Notes: generated by a model not told the origin, from the letters alone. 5,960 nt of DNA from Alphaproteobacteria bacterium (GCA_030424705.1 JAUHWJ010000143.1:1-5960), one strand, 5' to 3'. Counted from the first letter of the stretch, positions 1 through 4,891 are shown. Program-made: numbers and translations.

Positions 1-75
1 GCGGCAAGAAACGCGGCTGCGTCTTCTGGCCTCAGGTTAACTGGCGGCGATTTTCCCCGCCCGAAGCCAGCGGCG

Positions 76-99
76 TTTGCGAATTGGCAACCGCGAATC
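76..99 (+). promoter_or_regulatory. Paired half-sites shared with the ilvE dyad
   Basis: TTTGCGAA (76-83) and CGCGAATC (92-99) are separated by 8 bases. The same two 8-mers in the same order occur on the - strand in the ilvE upstream dyad (2381-2374 and 2368-2361), there separated by 5 bases. This is seen directly. A shared DNA-binding protein is inference, and the different spacing weakens it. The second half-site includes GAATC, a GANTC site of the kind methylated by CcrM in alphaproteobacteria. Confidence 0.3.
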
Positions 100-109
100 G
101 CGATTGTCT

Positions 110-125
110 CCCCGTGGTTTCGGGG
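110..125 (+). other. Short hairpin over the ribosome site of the first gene
   Basis: CCCCG (110-114) can pair with CGGGG (121-125) around a 6-base loop. The right arm is part of the only G-rich run (122-126) ahead of the ATG at 133, so the hairpin would partly hide the ribosome binding site. The stem is only five pairs and may be chance in GC-rich DNA. Confidence 0.25.
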
Positions 126-132
126 GTGTGAC

Positions 133-807
133 ATGACGATGAGTGTGGACAGCGTCGGCGCGGCGGCGGAGCGGGAGGCGGGCGGCCGCCGCCGCGCCTT
201 CGAGACGAACCTGAAGAGCGAACTGGCGGAGGCGCTGGGCGACCGGATGCATCCCGCCGCCCGCGCCGAACTGGTGCGGGTTCTCGGCGAGGCGCATGAG
301 GCGGTGCGCCACGCGCTCGACGCGCGGGCGAGCTTCGGCCTGTCCGGGCGGCGGCTCTACACGGTCATCCAGTTCGGCGCACGGGCGGTTGCAAGGGGGG
401 CGGCCGATCTCTCCGCCGGGCCCCTTTCGGCGCGGGTTTTCGCCCGCCTTCCCGACGGCGTGCTCGAAGGGCTGACGACGAATGAGCGGCAGGCGGTCGC
501 TGTCGCCGTCGAGCGATCGGAAATTCGCTCGATCCACCCGGTGGACTGGCGGCCCCGGCTTCGGCTCGGCCTTGCGGAACTCTACGCCAACATCCTGATC
601 GGGCGCGATCGCCGCGCCGGCGATCCCGCCGTCAAGGACGACCGCCGCGTGCCGCCGGAGGAGACGCTGGGCTTCGCCGCCATCGTCGTGATCGCCGCCG
701 TCTTCGCGGGGTTCGGGCTCTGGATGGTCGGCGGGGCGCTCGCCGGCGCCGCGGCGCTCTTCGGAGACGAGCGCATCGGCGCGCTTTGGAGCGCCGCGGG
801 CGGCTGA
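133..807 (+). CDS. Unknown protein, one C-terminal membrane segment
   Basis: I do not recognise this 224-residue protein. Codon use has the strong third-position G/C bias of its neighbours, which supports this frame over the long opposite-strand frame beneath it. Residues 1-60 are charged and probably helical (ETNLKSELAEAL, ELVRVLGEAHEAV). The middle (about 66-160) is Arg-rich and soluble. Residues 179-210 are strongly hydrophobic with many Gly and Ala, long enough for one membrane helix or a tight hairpin, followed by only 14 residues. There is no signal peptide, so a tail-anchored protein with a cytoplasmic N-terminal domain is the simplest reading. The start is ATG 133, with ATG 139 as an alternative; the upstream G-run (122-126) is a weak ribosome site. 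The frame stays open to the left edge, so a longer N-terminus cannot be excluded. Its stop is six bases from the stop of the convergent gene. Confidence 0.6.
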   Translation: MTMSVDSVGAAAEREAGGRRRAFETNLKSELAEALGDRMHPAARAELVRVLGEAHEAVRHALDARASFGLSGRRLYTVIQFGARAVARGAADLSAGPLSARVFARLPDGVLEGLTTNERQAVAVAVERSEIRSIHPVDWRPRLRLGLAELYANILIGRDRRAGDPAVKDDRRVPPEETLGFAAIVVIAAVFAGFGLWMVGGALAGAAALFGDERIGALWSAAGG

Positions 808-812
808 AGCCG
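801..812. terminator. Small hairpin between convergent genes
   Basis: CGGC-TGAA-GCCG is a perfect inverted repeat that includes the TGA of the left-hand gene (805-807) and ends just before the stop of the gene on the other strand. It lies where a bidirectional terminator would be expected. It has only four to five pairs and no T-run on either side, so efficient intrinsic termination is doubtful. Confidence 0.25.
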
Positions 813-813
813 G

Positions 814-1392
814 TCAGCGAAAGAGCGCGCGCCCCTCTGTGTTCAGATACGGCGCGAAGCGCGCAGTCGGCGCCCTCGCCTCGACGGGCCCGGCGTCCTT
901 CGGGGCGACCTCGCCCGGGGCGAAGTGGAAGGCGAGGCCGGCCCCGTCCTCAAGCAGCGTGAAATTGGAGAGCACGGCGACATCCGGCGCCGTCGCCTGC
1001 ATCCGCGGCCCGAATTCTGGCGCCGGGCCGAACTCCCGCTCCATCAGCGCGCGCAGATGAGCCGAGATCGCCGCGAGCGCCTCGTCCCGCGCCGCGCCCT
1101 CGTCGAAGAACCGATCGAGCCGAACCGGCCCCGCCCCGTCCCATGTCGCCGCCTCGAGGAAGATCTCACCCCCGGCGCGGATCGTTCGGAGATGGGAGGC
1201 GTAGCCGCCGGAGACGCCGCGCGTCTCGTCCGTGAAGGCCACCGGCCCGGCTCCCGCCGCCTCTAGATCGGCCTTCGCCCCAGCCCTTTCGGCCGCGAGA
1301 AAGGCCGCGAAGGCAGGAAAGCCGTCAAGCCCCCCCGCCGCGGCGGGCGCGGCGAAGAGCGCGGCGACAAGGAGAAGGGCGGGCCGCATCAT
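814..1392 (-). CDS. Exported DUF3298-like protein
   Basis: This 192-residue protein starts MMRPALLLVAALFAAPAAAG, a typical Sec signal peptide with likely cleavage after Ala19 and no lipobox Cys. The mature part resembles the DUF3298 domain found at the C-terminus of the anti-sigma factor RsiV and the deacetylase PdaC. It has a SHLRTIRAGGEIF strand region (66-78), a PVRLDRFFDEGA segment (89-100) matching the family's 'L.DLF' turn, a helix (103-120), and the most telling stretch, LAFHFAPGEVAPKDAGPVEA (153-172), close to the family pattern of a strand, 'EVAPYAAGP', then a strand. The assignment is from memory of the family. There is no catalytic domain, so a role in binding cell-envelope or carbohydrate ligands is only a guess. 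It follows ilvE by 43 bases, but a hairpin sits between them and no Shine-Dalgarno sequence precedes either ATG (1392 or 1389), so expression may be low or unusual. Confidence 0.65.
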   Translation of the reverse strand: MMRPALLLVAALFAAPAAAGGLDGFPAFAAFLAAERAGAKADLEAAGAGPVAFTDETRGVSGGYASHLRTIRAGGEIFLEAATWDGAGPVRLDRFFDEGAARDEALAAISAHLRALMEREFGPAPEFGPRMQATAPDVAVLSNFTLLEDGAGLAFHFAPGEVAPKDAGPVEARAPTARFAPYLNTEGRALFR

Positions 1393-1407
1393 CGTTGGAA
1401 GAGAGCA

Positions 1408-1427
1408 TGGCGGGGCCGCGCCCGCCA
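1408..1427 (-). terminator. Candidate intrinsic terminator after ilvE
   Basis: TGGCGGG (1408-1414) and CCCGCCA (1421-1427) form a perfect seven-pair stem around a six-base loop. It begins 8 bases beyond the ilvE stop on the - strand. The transcript after the stem reads TGCTCTCTTCC, pyrimidine-rich but without a clean T-run. The position right after ilvE supports a terminator or an attenuating hairpin. If active, it would separate ilvE from the DUF3298-like gene whose ATG is only 15 bases further on. Confidence 0.4.
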
Positions 1428-1435
1428 GCCCCGTC

Positions 1436-2314
1436 TCAACGGTTCCCGCGCACCAGTTTCTCGTAATCCTCCGCGATCGTGCGCGTCAGCGCGCCGACCT
1501 CGAACGTATAGTCGCCGATCTGGCCGACCGGAGTGACCTCGGCCGCCGTGCCGGTGAGCCAGCACTGCTCGAAGCTCTCCATCTCCTCCGGCATGATATG
1601 CCGCTCGACCACCTCGACGCCGCGCGCCTTCAGGAGCTCGATCACGGTCTGCCGCGTGAGCCCGTTCAGGAAGCAGTCGGGCAGGGGGGTGTGGACGACG
1701 CCCTCCTTCACGAAGAAGACGTTGGCGCCCGTCGCCTCCGCCACATAGCCGCGATAATCCATCATCAGCGCGTCGGAACAGCCCTTCGCCTCGGCGGCGT
1801 GCTTCGACATGGTGCAGATCATGTAGAGCCCCGCCGCCTTCGCCTGGCACGGGATGGTCTCTGGCGAGGGGCGCTTCCATTTCGAGATGTCGAGCTTCGC
1901 GCCCTTCATCTTCGCATCGCCATAATAGGCGCCCCAGCCCCAGACGGCGACCGCCATGCGCGTCGGGTTGCGGGCGGCGGAGACGCCCATGTCCGGGCCC
2001 GAGCCGCGCCACATGAAGGCGCGCACATAGGCGTCGGCGAGGCCCGAGGCCTTCAGCGCGGCCTCCTTCGCGGCGTCGATCTGCTCAGCCGTGTAGGGCG
2101 AAGGAATGTCCATCGCGGCCGCGCTGCCGAGAAGGCGCAGCGAATGCTCGTGGCCCTTGAAGATCTTGCCTCCATAGGCCCGCTCGCCTTCGAACACCGA
2201 GGAGGCGTAGTGGAGCGCATGGGTCAGCACATGCACCTTCGCCTCCCGCCACGGGACCATCGCCCCGTCCAGCCAGATCACGCCGTCGCGGTCGTCATAG
2301 GCTTCGCCGGCCAT
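1436..2314 (-). CDS. ilvE: Branched-chain amino acid aminotransferase
   Basis: A PLP-dependent fold-type IV transaminase of 292 residues that moves the amino group between glutamate and the keto acids of leucine, isoleucine and valine in the cytoplasm. It shows class IV hallmarks in order: WLDGAMVPWREAKVHVLTHA (14-33), YASSVFEGERAY (36-47), catalytic lysine in IPCQAKAAG (Lys159), YVAEATGANVFFV (190-202, Glu193), LNGLTRQTVIELLK (216-229) and the phosphate-binding TGTAAEVTPV (254-263). The spacing matches E. coli IlvE closely; that protein is slightly longer at its C-terminus. The start is ATG 2314, preceded by GAGG (2325-2322) at seven bases. The frame runs 22 codons further upstream to a TTG at 2380, but those codons are Arg/Lys-rich, lack a ribosome site and lie across the dyad at 2361-2383, so I reject them. 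A D-amino-acid aminotransferase or 4-amino-4-deoxychorismate lyase is less likely given the IlvE-like N-terminus. It is divergent from petP. Confidence 0.92.
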   Translation of the reverse strand: MAGEAYDDRDGVIWLDGAMVPWREAKVHVLTHALHYASSVFEGERAYGGKIFKGHEHSLRLLGSAAAMDIPSPYTAEQIDAAKEAALKASGLADAYVRAFMWRGSGPDMGVSAARNPTRMAVAVWGWGAYYGDAKMKGAKLDISKWKRPSPETIPCQAKAAGLYMICTMSKHAAEAKGCSDALMMDYRGYVAEATGANVFFVKEGVVHTPLPDCFLNGLTRQTVIELLKARGVEVVERHIMPEEMESFEQCWLTGTAAEVTPVGQIGDYTFEVGALTRTIAEDYEKLVRGNR

Positions 2315-2331
2315 ATTCTTTCCTCTCTTCG

Positions 2332-2346
2332 CCGCTAGAACAGCGG
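2332..2346 (-). other. Small hairpin in the ilvE leader
   Basis: CCGCT (2332-2336) and AGCGG (2342-2346) form a perfect five-pair stem with a five-base loop, ending 17 bases before the ilvE start and six bases before its GAGG ribosome site. It may influence translation or be incidental. I see no run of branched-chain codons or leader peptide that would suggest classical attenuation. Confidence 0.25.
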
Positions 2347-2360
2347 AGCGTTTCCTCGTG

Positions 2361-2383
2361 GATTCGCGAAAGTTTCGCAAATC
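2361..2383. promoter_or_regulatory. 23-base dyad upstream of ilvE, candidate operator
   Basis: The sequence is symmetric about G2372: GATT (2361-2364) pairs with AATC (2380-2383) and GCGAAA (2366-2371) with TTTCGC (2373-2378). Ten of eleven pairs match; the only mismatch is C2365 with A2379. It lies 47-69 bases before the ilvE start, a normal place for a repressor or activator site. The length suits a dimeric helix-turn-helix protein. Which protein binds is unknown; PetP is one candidate because its gene is adjacent. The left end, GATTC, is a GANTC methylation site. Confidence 0.5.
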
Positions 2384-2422
2384 GGCCTCATTGGGAAATG
2401 AAATAACCCTCAGGCTTGCCGG

Positions 2423-2441
2423 TCGGGTATCATTCGGGTAT
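2423..2441 (+). promoter_or_regulatory. 11-base-period direct repeat, candidate PetR box
   Basis: TCGGGTAT (2423-2430) is repeated exactly at 2434-2441, separated by CAT, giving an 11-base period, about one helical turn. OmpR/PhoB-type response regulators typically bind tandem direct repeats of this period, as in the pho box. The gene for such a regulator starts 63 bases away in the same operon. If the -10 box at 2464-2469 is used, the repeat sits just upstream of and over the -35 position, where an activator would replace a poor -35; none is evident. It also overlaps a possible - strand promoter whose -35 would be TTGACT (2452-2447). Confidence 0.45.
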
Positions 2442-2457
2442 TTCTAAGTCAACAAGG

Positions 2458-2474
2458 CTGACATAAAATGTGAG
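2458..2474 (+). promoter_or_regulatory. Palindrome on the petP -10 box
   Basis: ACAT-AAA-ATGT (2461-2471) is a perfect inverted repeat centred on A2466. It extends to 2458-2474 (CT and AG arms) with one G/G mismatch. Inside it lies TAAAAT (2464-2469), five of six matches to the sigma-70 -10 consensus, which would place a transcription start near 2476 and give a leader of about 28 bases. A 17-base palindrome on a -10 box is typical of operators bound by MarR-family repressors, so autorepression by PetP is a reasonable inference. A second symmetric pair, CTGAC (2458-2462) and GTCAG (2474-2478), overlaps it. Confidence 0.45.
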
Positions 2475-2503
2475 TCAGAACGACGGAGTAGAGAGGCGAA
2501 CGC

Positions 2504-3037
2504 GTGCAGCAGGCGAACCGCATGAACCCGCCGCGCCCGAAGGCGCAGGGCGCGACGATCCGGGCCGACCAGAGGCTGTTCCTGACGGACGAGCAGCTCC
2601 GCGCGGGCGTCGAACTGCTTTTCTTCGCCTATCGCGACTTCACGGGGGACCCTGACCGCATTCTGGCCGAGCGCGGCTACGGGCGCGCGCACCACCGCGC
2701 CATCCACTTCATCCGCCACCGGCCCGGCCTGACCGTGGCCGGGCTCATCGACCTCCTCGGCGTCACCAAGCAGTCGCTCAACCGCGTGCTGCGGCAGCTT
2801 ATTGCCGACGGTCTGGTGGAGCAGGCCGTGGGCGAGGCGGACCGGCGCCAACGCATCCTCCACCTGACCCAGACCGGCCGCGAGCTGGAGGCCTCGCTCT
2901 CGGAGACGCAGCGGGAGCGGCTGCGCCGCGCCTATCTTGAGGCCGGGCCGGAAGCGGTTGCAGGTTTCCGCGAGGTGCTGCACAGAATGATGGACGAAGG
3001 CGCGCGCCGCCTTGTGGGAGGGGCGGGCCGGACATGA
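2504..3037 (+). CDS. petP: MarR-family transcription regulator, PetP-like
   Basis: A 177-residue winged-helix DNA-binding protein. Residues 30-72 form the first dimerisation helices (EQLRAGVELLFFAYRDF, then GRAHHRAIHFI). GLTVAGLIDLLGVTKQSLNR (75-94) covers helix-turn-helix entry and recognition helix, LRQLIADGLVEQ (96-107) follows, and the wing contains DRRQR (113-117), the Arg-rich MarR wing signature. The C-terminal helices (124-172) complete the dimer interface. The start is GTG 2504, because GAGAGG (2491-2496) sits seven bases ahead; ATG 2522 has no such site. Its TGA overlaps the response regulator ATG (ATGA), so the two are translated together. In Rhodobacter capsulatus the petP-petR pair is required for cytochrome bc1 expression; the symbol rests on this arrangement and the two protein types, without a search. 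There are no redox-sensing Cys residues in it. Confidence 0.8.
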   Translation: MQQANRMNPPRPKAQGATIRADQRLFLTDEQLRAGVELLFFAYRDFTGDPDRILAERGYGRAHHRAIHFIRHRPGLTVAGLIDLLGVTKQSLNRVLRQLIADGLVEQAVGEADRRQRILHLTQTGRELEASLSETQRERLRRAYLEAGPEAVAGFREVLHRMMDEGARRLVGGAGRT

Positions 3038-3759
3038 CGGGGGGGAGGATGCAGACGGGCACGGAGCCGCCGGCGCATATCCTCGTCGTCGATGACGACC
3101 AGCGCATCCGCACGCTGCTGAAGCAATACCTCATCCGGCACGGCTATCTCGTGACCGAGGCGCGGGAGGCGGCTCATGCGCGCCGCATCCTCGCCGGCCT
3201 CGCCTTCGACCTCCTGATCGTCGACGTGATGATGCCGGGGGAGGATGGTTTCTCGCTTACCCAGGGCGTGCGGGACAAGACGGATTGCCCCATCCTCCTC
3301 CTCACCGCCCGTGGCGATACGGAAGACAGGATCACCGGGCTGGAGGCCGGGGCGGACGATTACCTGCCGAAGCCCTTCGAGCCGAAGGAGCTTCTCCTCC
3401 GCGTCGCCGCCATCCTGCGCCGCGCCGCGATCGTCCCGACGAAGGACGAGCCGCCGAAGACGCTGGTCTTCGGCGAAACGCGCTACGACATCTCCCGCGG
3501 GGAGCTGTGGCAGGGCGACGCGCCCGTGCGGCTCACCTCCACCGAGGCCGCGCTCATGCGCGTCTTCGCTCGTACGCCGAACGAGGCGCTGACCCGCGCG
3601 CGGCTGGTCGAGGAGCTTGGCGGCCCCACCGGCGGCGCGCAGGAGCGCGCGGTGGACGTGCAGATCACCCGCCTCCGCCGCAAGATCGAGGCGGACCCGA
3701 AGAACCCCCGCTATCTCCAGACCGTGCGCGGCGAAGGCTACATGCTGACGCCGGATTGA
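3034..3759 (+). CDS. petR: OmpR-family response regulator, PetR-like
   Basis: A 241-residue two-domain regulator. The receiver domain (about 15-131) has the acidic pocket VVDDDQ (Asp20-22), phospho-acceptor Asp64 in IVDVMMPGEDG, Thr91 in LLLTAR and Lys113 in LPKPF, so all residues needed for phosphorylation are present. The C-terminal winged helix (about 143-239) has LTSTEAALMRVFAR (167-180), the recognition helix region RAVDVQITRLRRKIE (205-219) and the wing YLQTVRGEGYMLTP (227-240), as in OmpR/PhoB. The start is ATG 3034, overlapping the petP stop, with GGGAGGGG (3016-3023) ten bases ahead. ATG 3049 is less likely because its G-rich run touches the codon. No histidine kinase gene is in the window, so it is an orphan here. 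In Rhodobacter, PetR is needed for expression of the cytochrome bc1 genes. The symbol depends on context; CenR-like or other OmpR-type regulators are the alternative. Confidence 0.85.
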   Translation: MTGGRMQTGTEPPAHILVVDDDQRIRTLLKQYLIRHGYLVTEAREAAHARRILAGLAFDLLIVDVMMPGEDGFSLTQGVRDKTDCPILLLTARGDTEDRITGLEAGADDYLPKPFEPKELLLRVAAILRRAAIVPTKDEPPKTLVFGETRYDISRGELWQGDAPVRLTSTEAALMRVFARTPNEALTRARLVEELGGPTGGAQERAVDVQITRLRRKIEADPKNPRYLQTVRGEGYMLTPD

Positions 3760-3776
3760 GGGGAAGCCTCAGAATC
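3754..3776. terminator. Hairpin spanning two convergent stop codons
   Basis: GATTGAGG (3754-3761) pairs with CCTC (3767-3770) and AATC (3773-3776), giving eight pairs with a two-base bulge (3771-3772) and a five-base loop. It contains the petR TGA and the ccdA stop on the other strand, in a gap of only nine bases. It fits a compact bidirectional terminator, but neither strand shows a T-run after the stem. The right arm contains GAATC. Confidence 0.35.
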
Positions 3777-4485
3777 GCGTCGTGAAGGTGATGAGCCAGT
3801 CCGGCATAGCGTTGAGCAGCGCGGTCTCGATCGCCTTGTCCGCCCCGGAGAGGATCATCGCTCCCACGAGGAGGAGGGCGGCGCCGAAGGCGGGTTTCGC
3901 ATAGCGGGCGAAAGCCTGGAGCCGCGCCTTGCCCGCGCCGAGCGCCTTCCGCGAGCCATAGGCGAAGCCGAGGATGGAGGCGGCGACGCCGAGGCCGAAA
4001 ACGAGGAAGGTGACGAAGGCTTCGAAGAGGTTTTCCCCCCGGCTCGCCGCCGCGATCGCGACGCCGAGCGTCGGCCCCACGCAGGGCGCCCAGACGAGGC
4101 CAAGCAGCGCGCCGACGGCGAACTGGCCGGAGAGCCCCTCGCCCGTCACGCGGCCGAGGAGGCGGTTCCCGCCCGAGACGAGCGGGCCCGTCGCCGTGGC
4201 GAAGGCCGCCTGAGCCTGCGGCACAAGCAAGAGGACGCCCGCCGCGACAAGGACGACCGCCGCCCCCGCCCGCACCGTGGCCTCGTCAAGCCCGACCGAG
4301 AAGCCGAAGGCGACGATCAGCAACCCGAAGGTCGAGAACGAAAGGACGAGCCCGCCCGCCAGCGCCGCCGGGCCGAACCGGCTCTGCCCCAGAGCGGAGG
4401 CGATGAGGATCGGCAGGATTGGCAGAACGCAGGGATTGAGGATCGTCACGAAGCCCGCGACCCATGCGAGCAGCAGGGCGGTCAT
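3769..4485 (-). CDS. ccdA: Cytochrome c biogenesis protein CcdA
   Basis: A 238-residue inner-membrane protein of the DsbD transmembrane-domain/CcdA family. It carries electrons from cytoplasmic thioredoxin across the membrane to periplasmic thioredoxin-like acceptors for haem-c attachment and thiol repair. Six hydrophobic segments are seen, at about 3-28, 38-64, 73-90, 121-145, 153-177 and 195-215. The two reactive cysteines are Cys19 in TILNPCVLPILP in helix 1 and Cys135 in LVWAPCVGPTLG in helix 4, the expected pseudo-symmetric pair with flanking prolines. The start is ATG 4485, preceded by GGTGAGG (4500-4494) at eight bases; a GTG three bases earlier is possible. The gene begins ten bases after the thioredoxin-like gene, and a strong hairpin at that junction suggests coupled translation. 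Together the two resemble a split DsbD. It converges on petR with a nine-base gap. Confidence 0.92.
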   Translation of the reverse strand: MTALLLAWVAGFVTILNPCVLPILPILIASALGQSRFGPAALAGGLVLSFSTFGLLIVAFGFSVGLDEATVRAGAAVVLVAAGVLLLVPQAQAAFATATGPLVSGGNRLLGRVTGEGLSGQFAVGALLGLVWAPCVGPTLGVAIAAASRGENLFEAFVTFLVFGLGVAASILGFAYGSRKALGAGKARLQAFARYAKPAFGAALLLVGAMILSGADKAIETALLNAMPDWLITFTTRF

Positions 4486-4488
4486 CAC

Positions 4489-4507
4489 GCCGGCCTCACC
4501 GGCCGGC
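4489..4507 (-). promoter_or_regulatory. Hairpin over the ccdA ribosome site
   Basis: In the transcript GCCGGCC (4507-4501) and GGCCGGC (4495-4489) form a perfect seven-pair, GC-only stem around the five-base loop GGTGA. The loop holds the thioredoxin stop codon (TGA, 4498-4496) and the first part of the ccdA ribosome site; GG of the GAGG core lies in the stem. A ribosome finishing the upstream gene would open it, so translational coupling is the natural reading. The symmetry is seen directly and the regulatory effect is inferred. Confidence 0.5.
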
Positions 4508-4891
4508 GGCGAGGAACACGAAATCGCGCAGACGGTCGCGATCCGTCTCCGCGACCGAGCGGTTCACTTCACTCGCGCCCTCGAAGACGATGATGGTGGA
4601 CTGCCGCGGGACGCGATGCTCGCGCAGGAAATCCTTGTGCTGGTCGAAGTCGAGGCGGACGAAGAGGACGCCCTCCATCGCCGGATCGGCGGCCAGTTCG
4701 TCGAGGATCGGCTTCTGCGCCCGGCAGGTCGGGCACCAGCTCGCGGATACGTCGACAAGGATCGTCTTTCCTTCCGCCTGCGCGGCGGAGAACGCCTCCG
4801 GCGTGTAATCCACCCAGGCCGCGACAGCGGGCTGGGCGGCGAGGCCGATGAGGAGAAGAAGGGCGGCGAACGCGGCGCGAAGTCTGTTCAT
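4496..4891 (-). CDS. Periplasmic thioredoxin-fold protein, CcdA partner
   Basis: A 131-residue protein. Residues 1-24 are a Sec signal peptide (MNRLRAAFAALLLLIGL..., likely cut after AVA), so the mature protein of about 107 residues acts in the periplasm. The thioredoxin core starts at KTILVDVSASWCPTCRAQ (42-59) with redox motif Cys53-Pro-Thr-Cys56. VLFVRLDFDQ (75-84) is the next strand, and RQSTIIVFEG (96-105) is the strand after the cis-Pro loop. In that loop the residue just before the conserved Thr is Ser98, where thioredoxin has cis-Pro. I recall related secreted thioredoxins with a similar '(R/Q)QST' loop, so this may be a subfamily trait. The start is ATG 4891, with GGGAG (4903-4899) seven bases ahead; an upstream in-frame extension to 5041 is Arg-rich, runs into the next gene and is rejected. 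It is first in an operon with ccdA, whose reducing power it probably receives, like the gamma domain of DsbD. Confidence 0.85.
   Translation of the reverse strand: MNRLRAAFAALLLLIGLAAQPAVAAWVDYTPEAFSAAQAEGKTILVDVSASWCPTCRAQKPILDELAADPAMEGVLFVRLDFDQHKDFLREHRVPRQSTIIVFEGASEVNRSVAETDRDRLRDFVFLAAGR

Larger units (their letters stand above)
1..132. other. Left-edge non-coding leader
   Basis: No convincing gene lies here. One + frame has a 12-codon tail ending in TAA at 38-40, which could be the end of a gene beyond the edge but is too short to judge. The frame of the next gene (133-807) is open through the whole stretch back to base 1, but it has no credible start or ribosome site and its composition is less GC-biased, so I treat it as leader. 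It holds a near-palindrome at 77-90 (TTGC...GCAA around AATT, one mismatched pair), a perfect 10-base palindrome AATCGCGATT at 96-105, and a small hairpin at 110-125. Confidence 0.5.

Noticed and set aside
37..537. Long - strand open frame opposite the first gene
   Set aside because: Arg/Pro-rich low-complexity translation, no ribosome site, and the + frame has better codon bias. It is the usual mirror frame of GC-rich coding DNA.
1232..2338. Long + strand open frame of 368 codons across ilvE
   Set aside because: It runs antisense to a clearly recognisable IlvE; its product is rich in Arg, His and Ala with no motif.
2315..2380. 22-codon N-terminal extension of IlvE from TTG 2380
   Set aside because: Basic, non-conserved residues, no ribosome site, and overlaps the 23-base dyad; ATG 2314 has a good GAGG.
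2416..2444. Alternative petP promoter TTGCCG-17-TATTTC
   Set aside because: The -10 matches only three of six; TAAAAT at 2464-2469 is much better.
2424..2452. ilvE promoter with -35 TTGACT (2452-2447)
   Set aside because: The -35 is good, but at 15-18 base spacing the -10 candidates (GATACC, ATACCC, TACCCG) are poor, so I do not call it as a feature.
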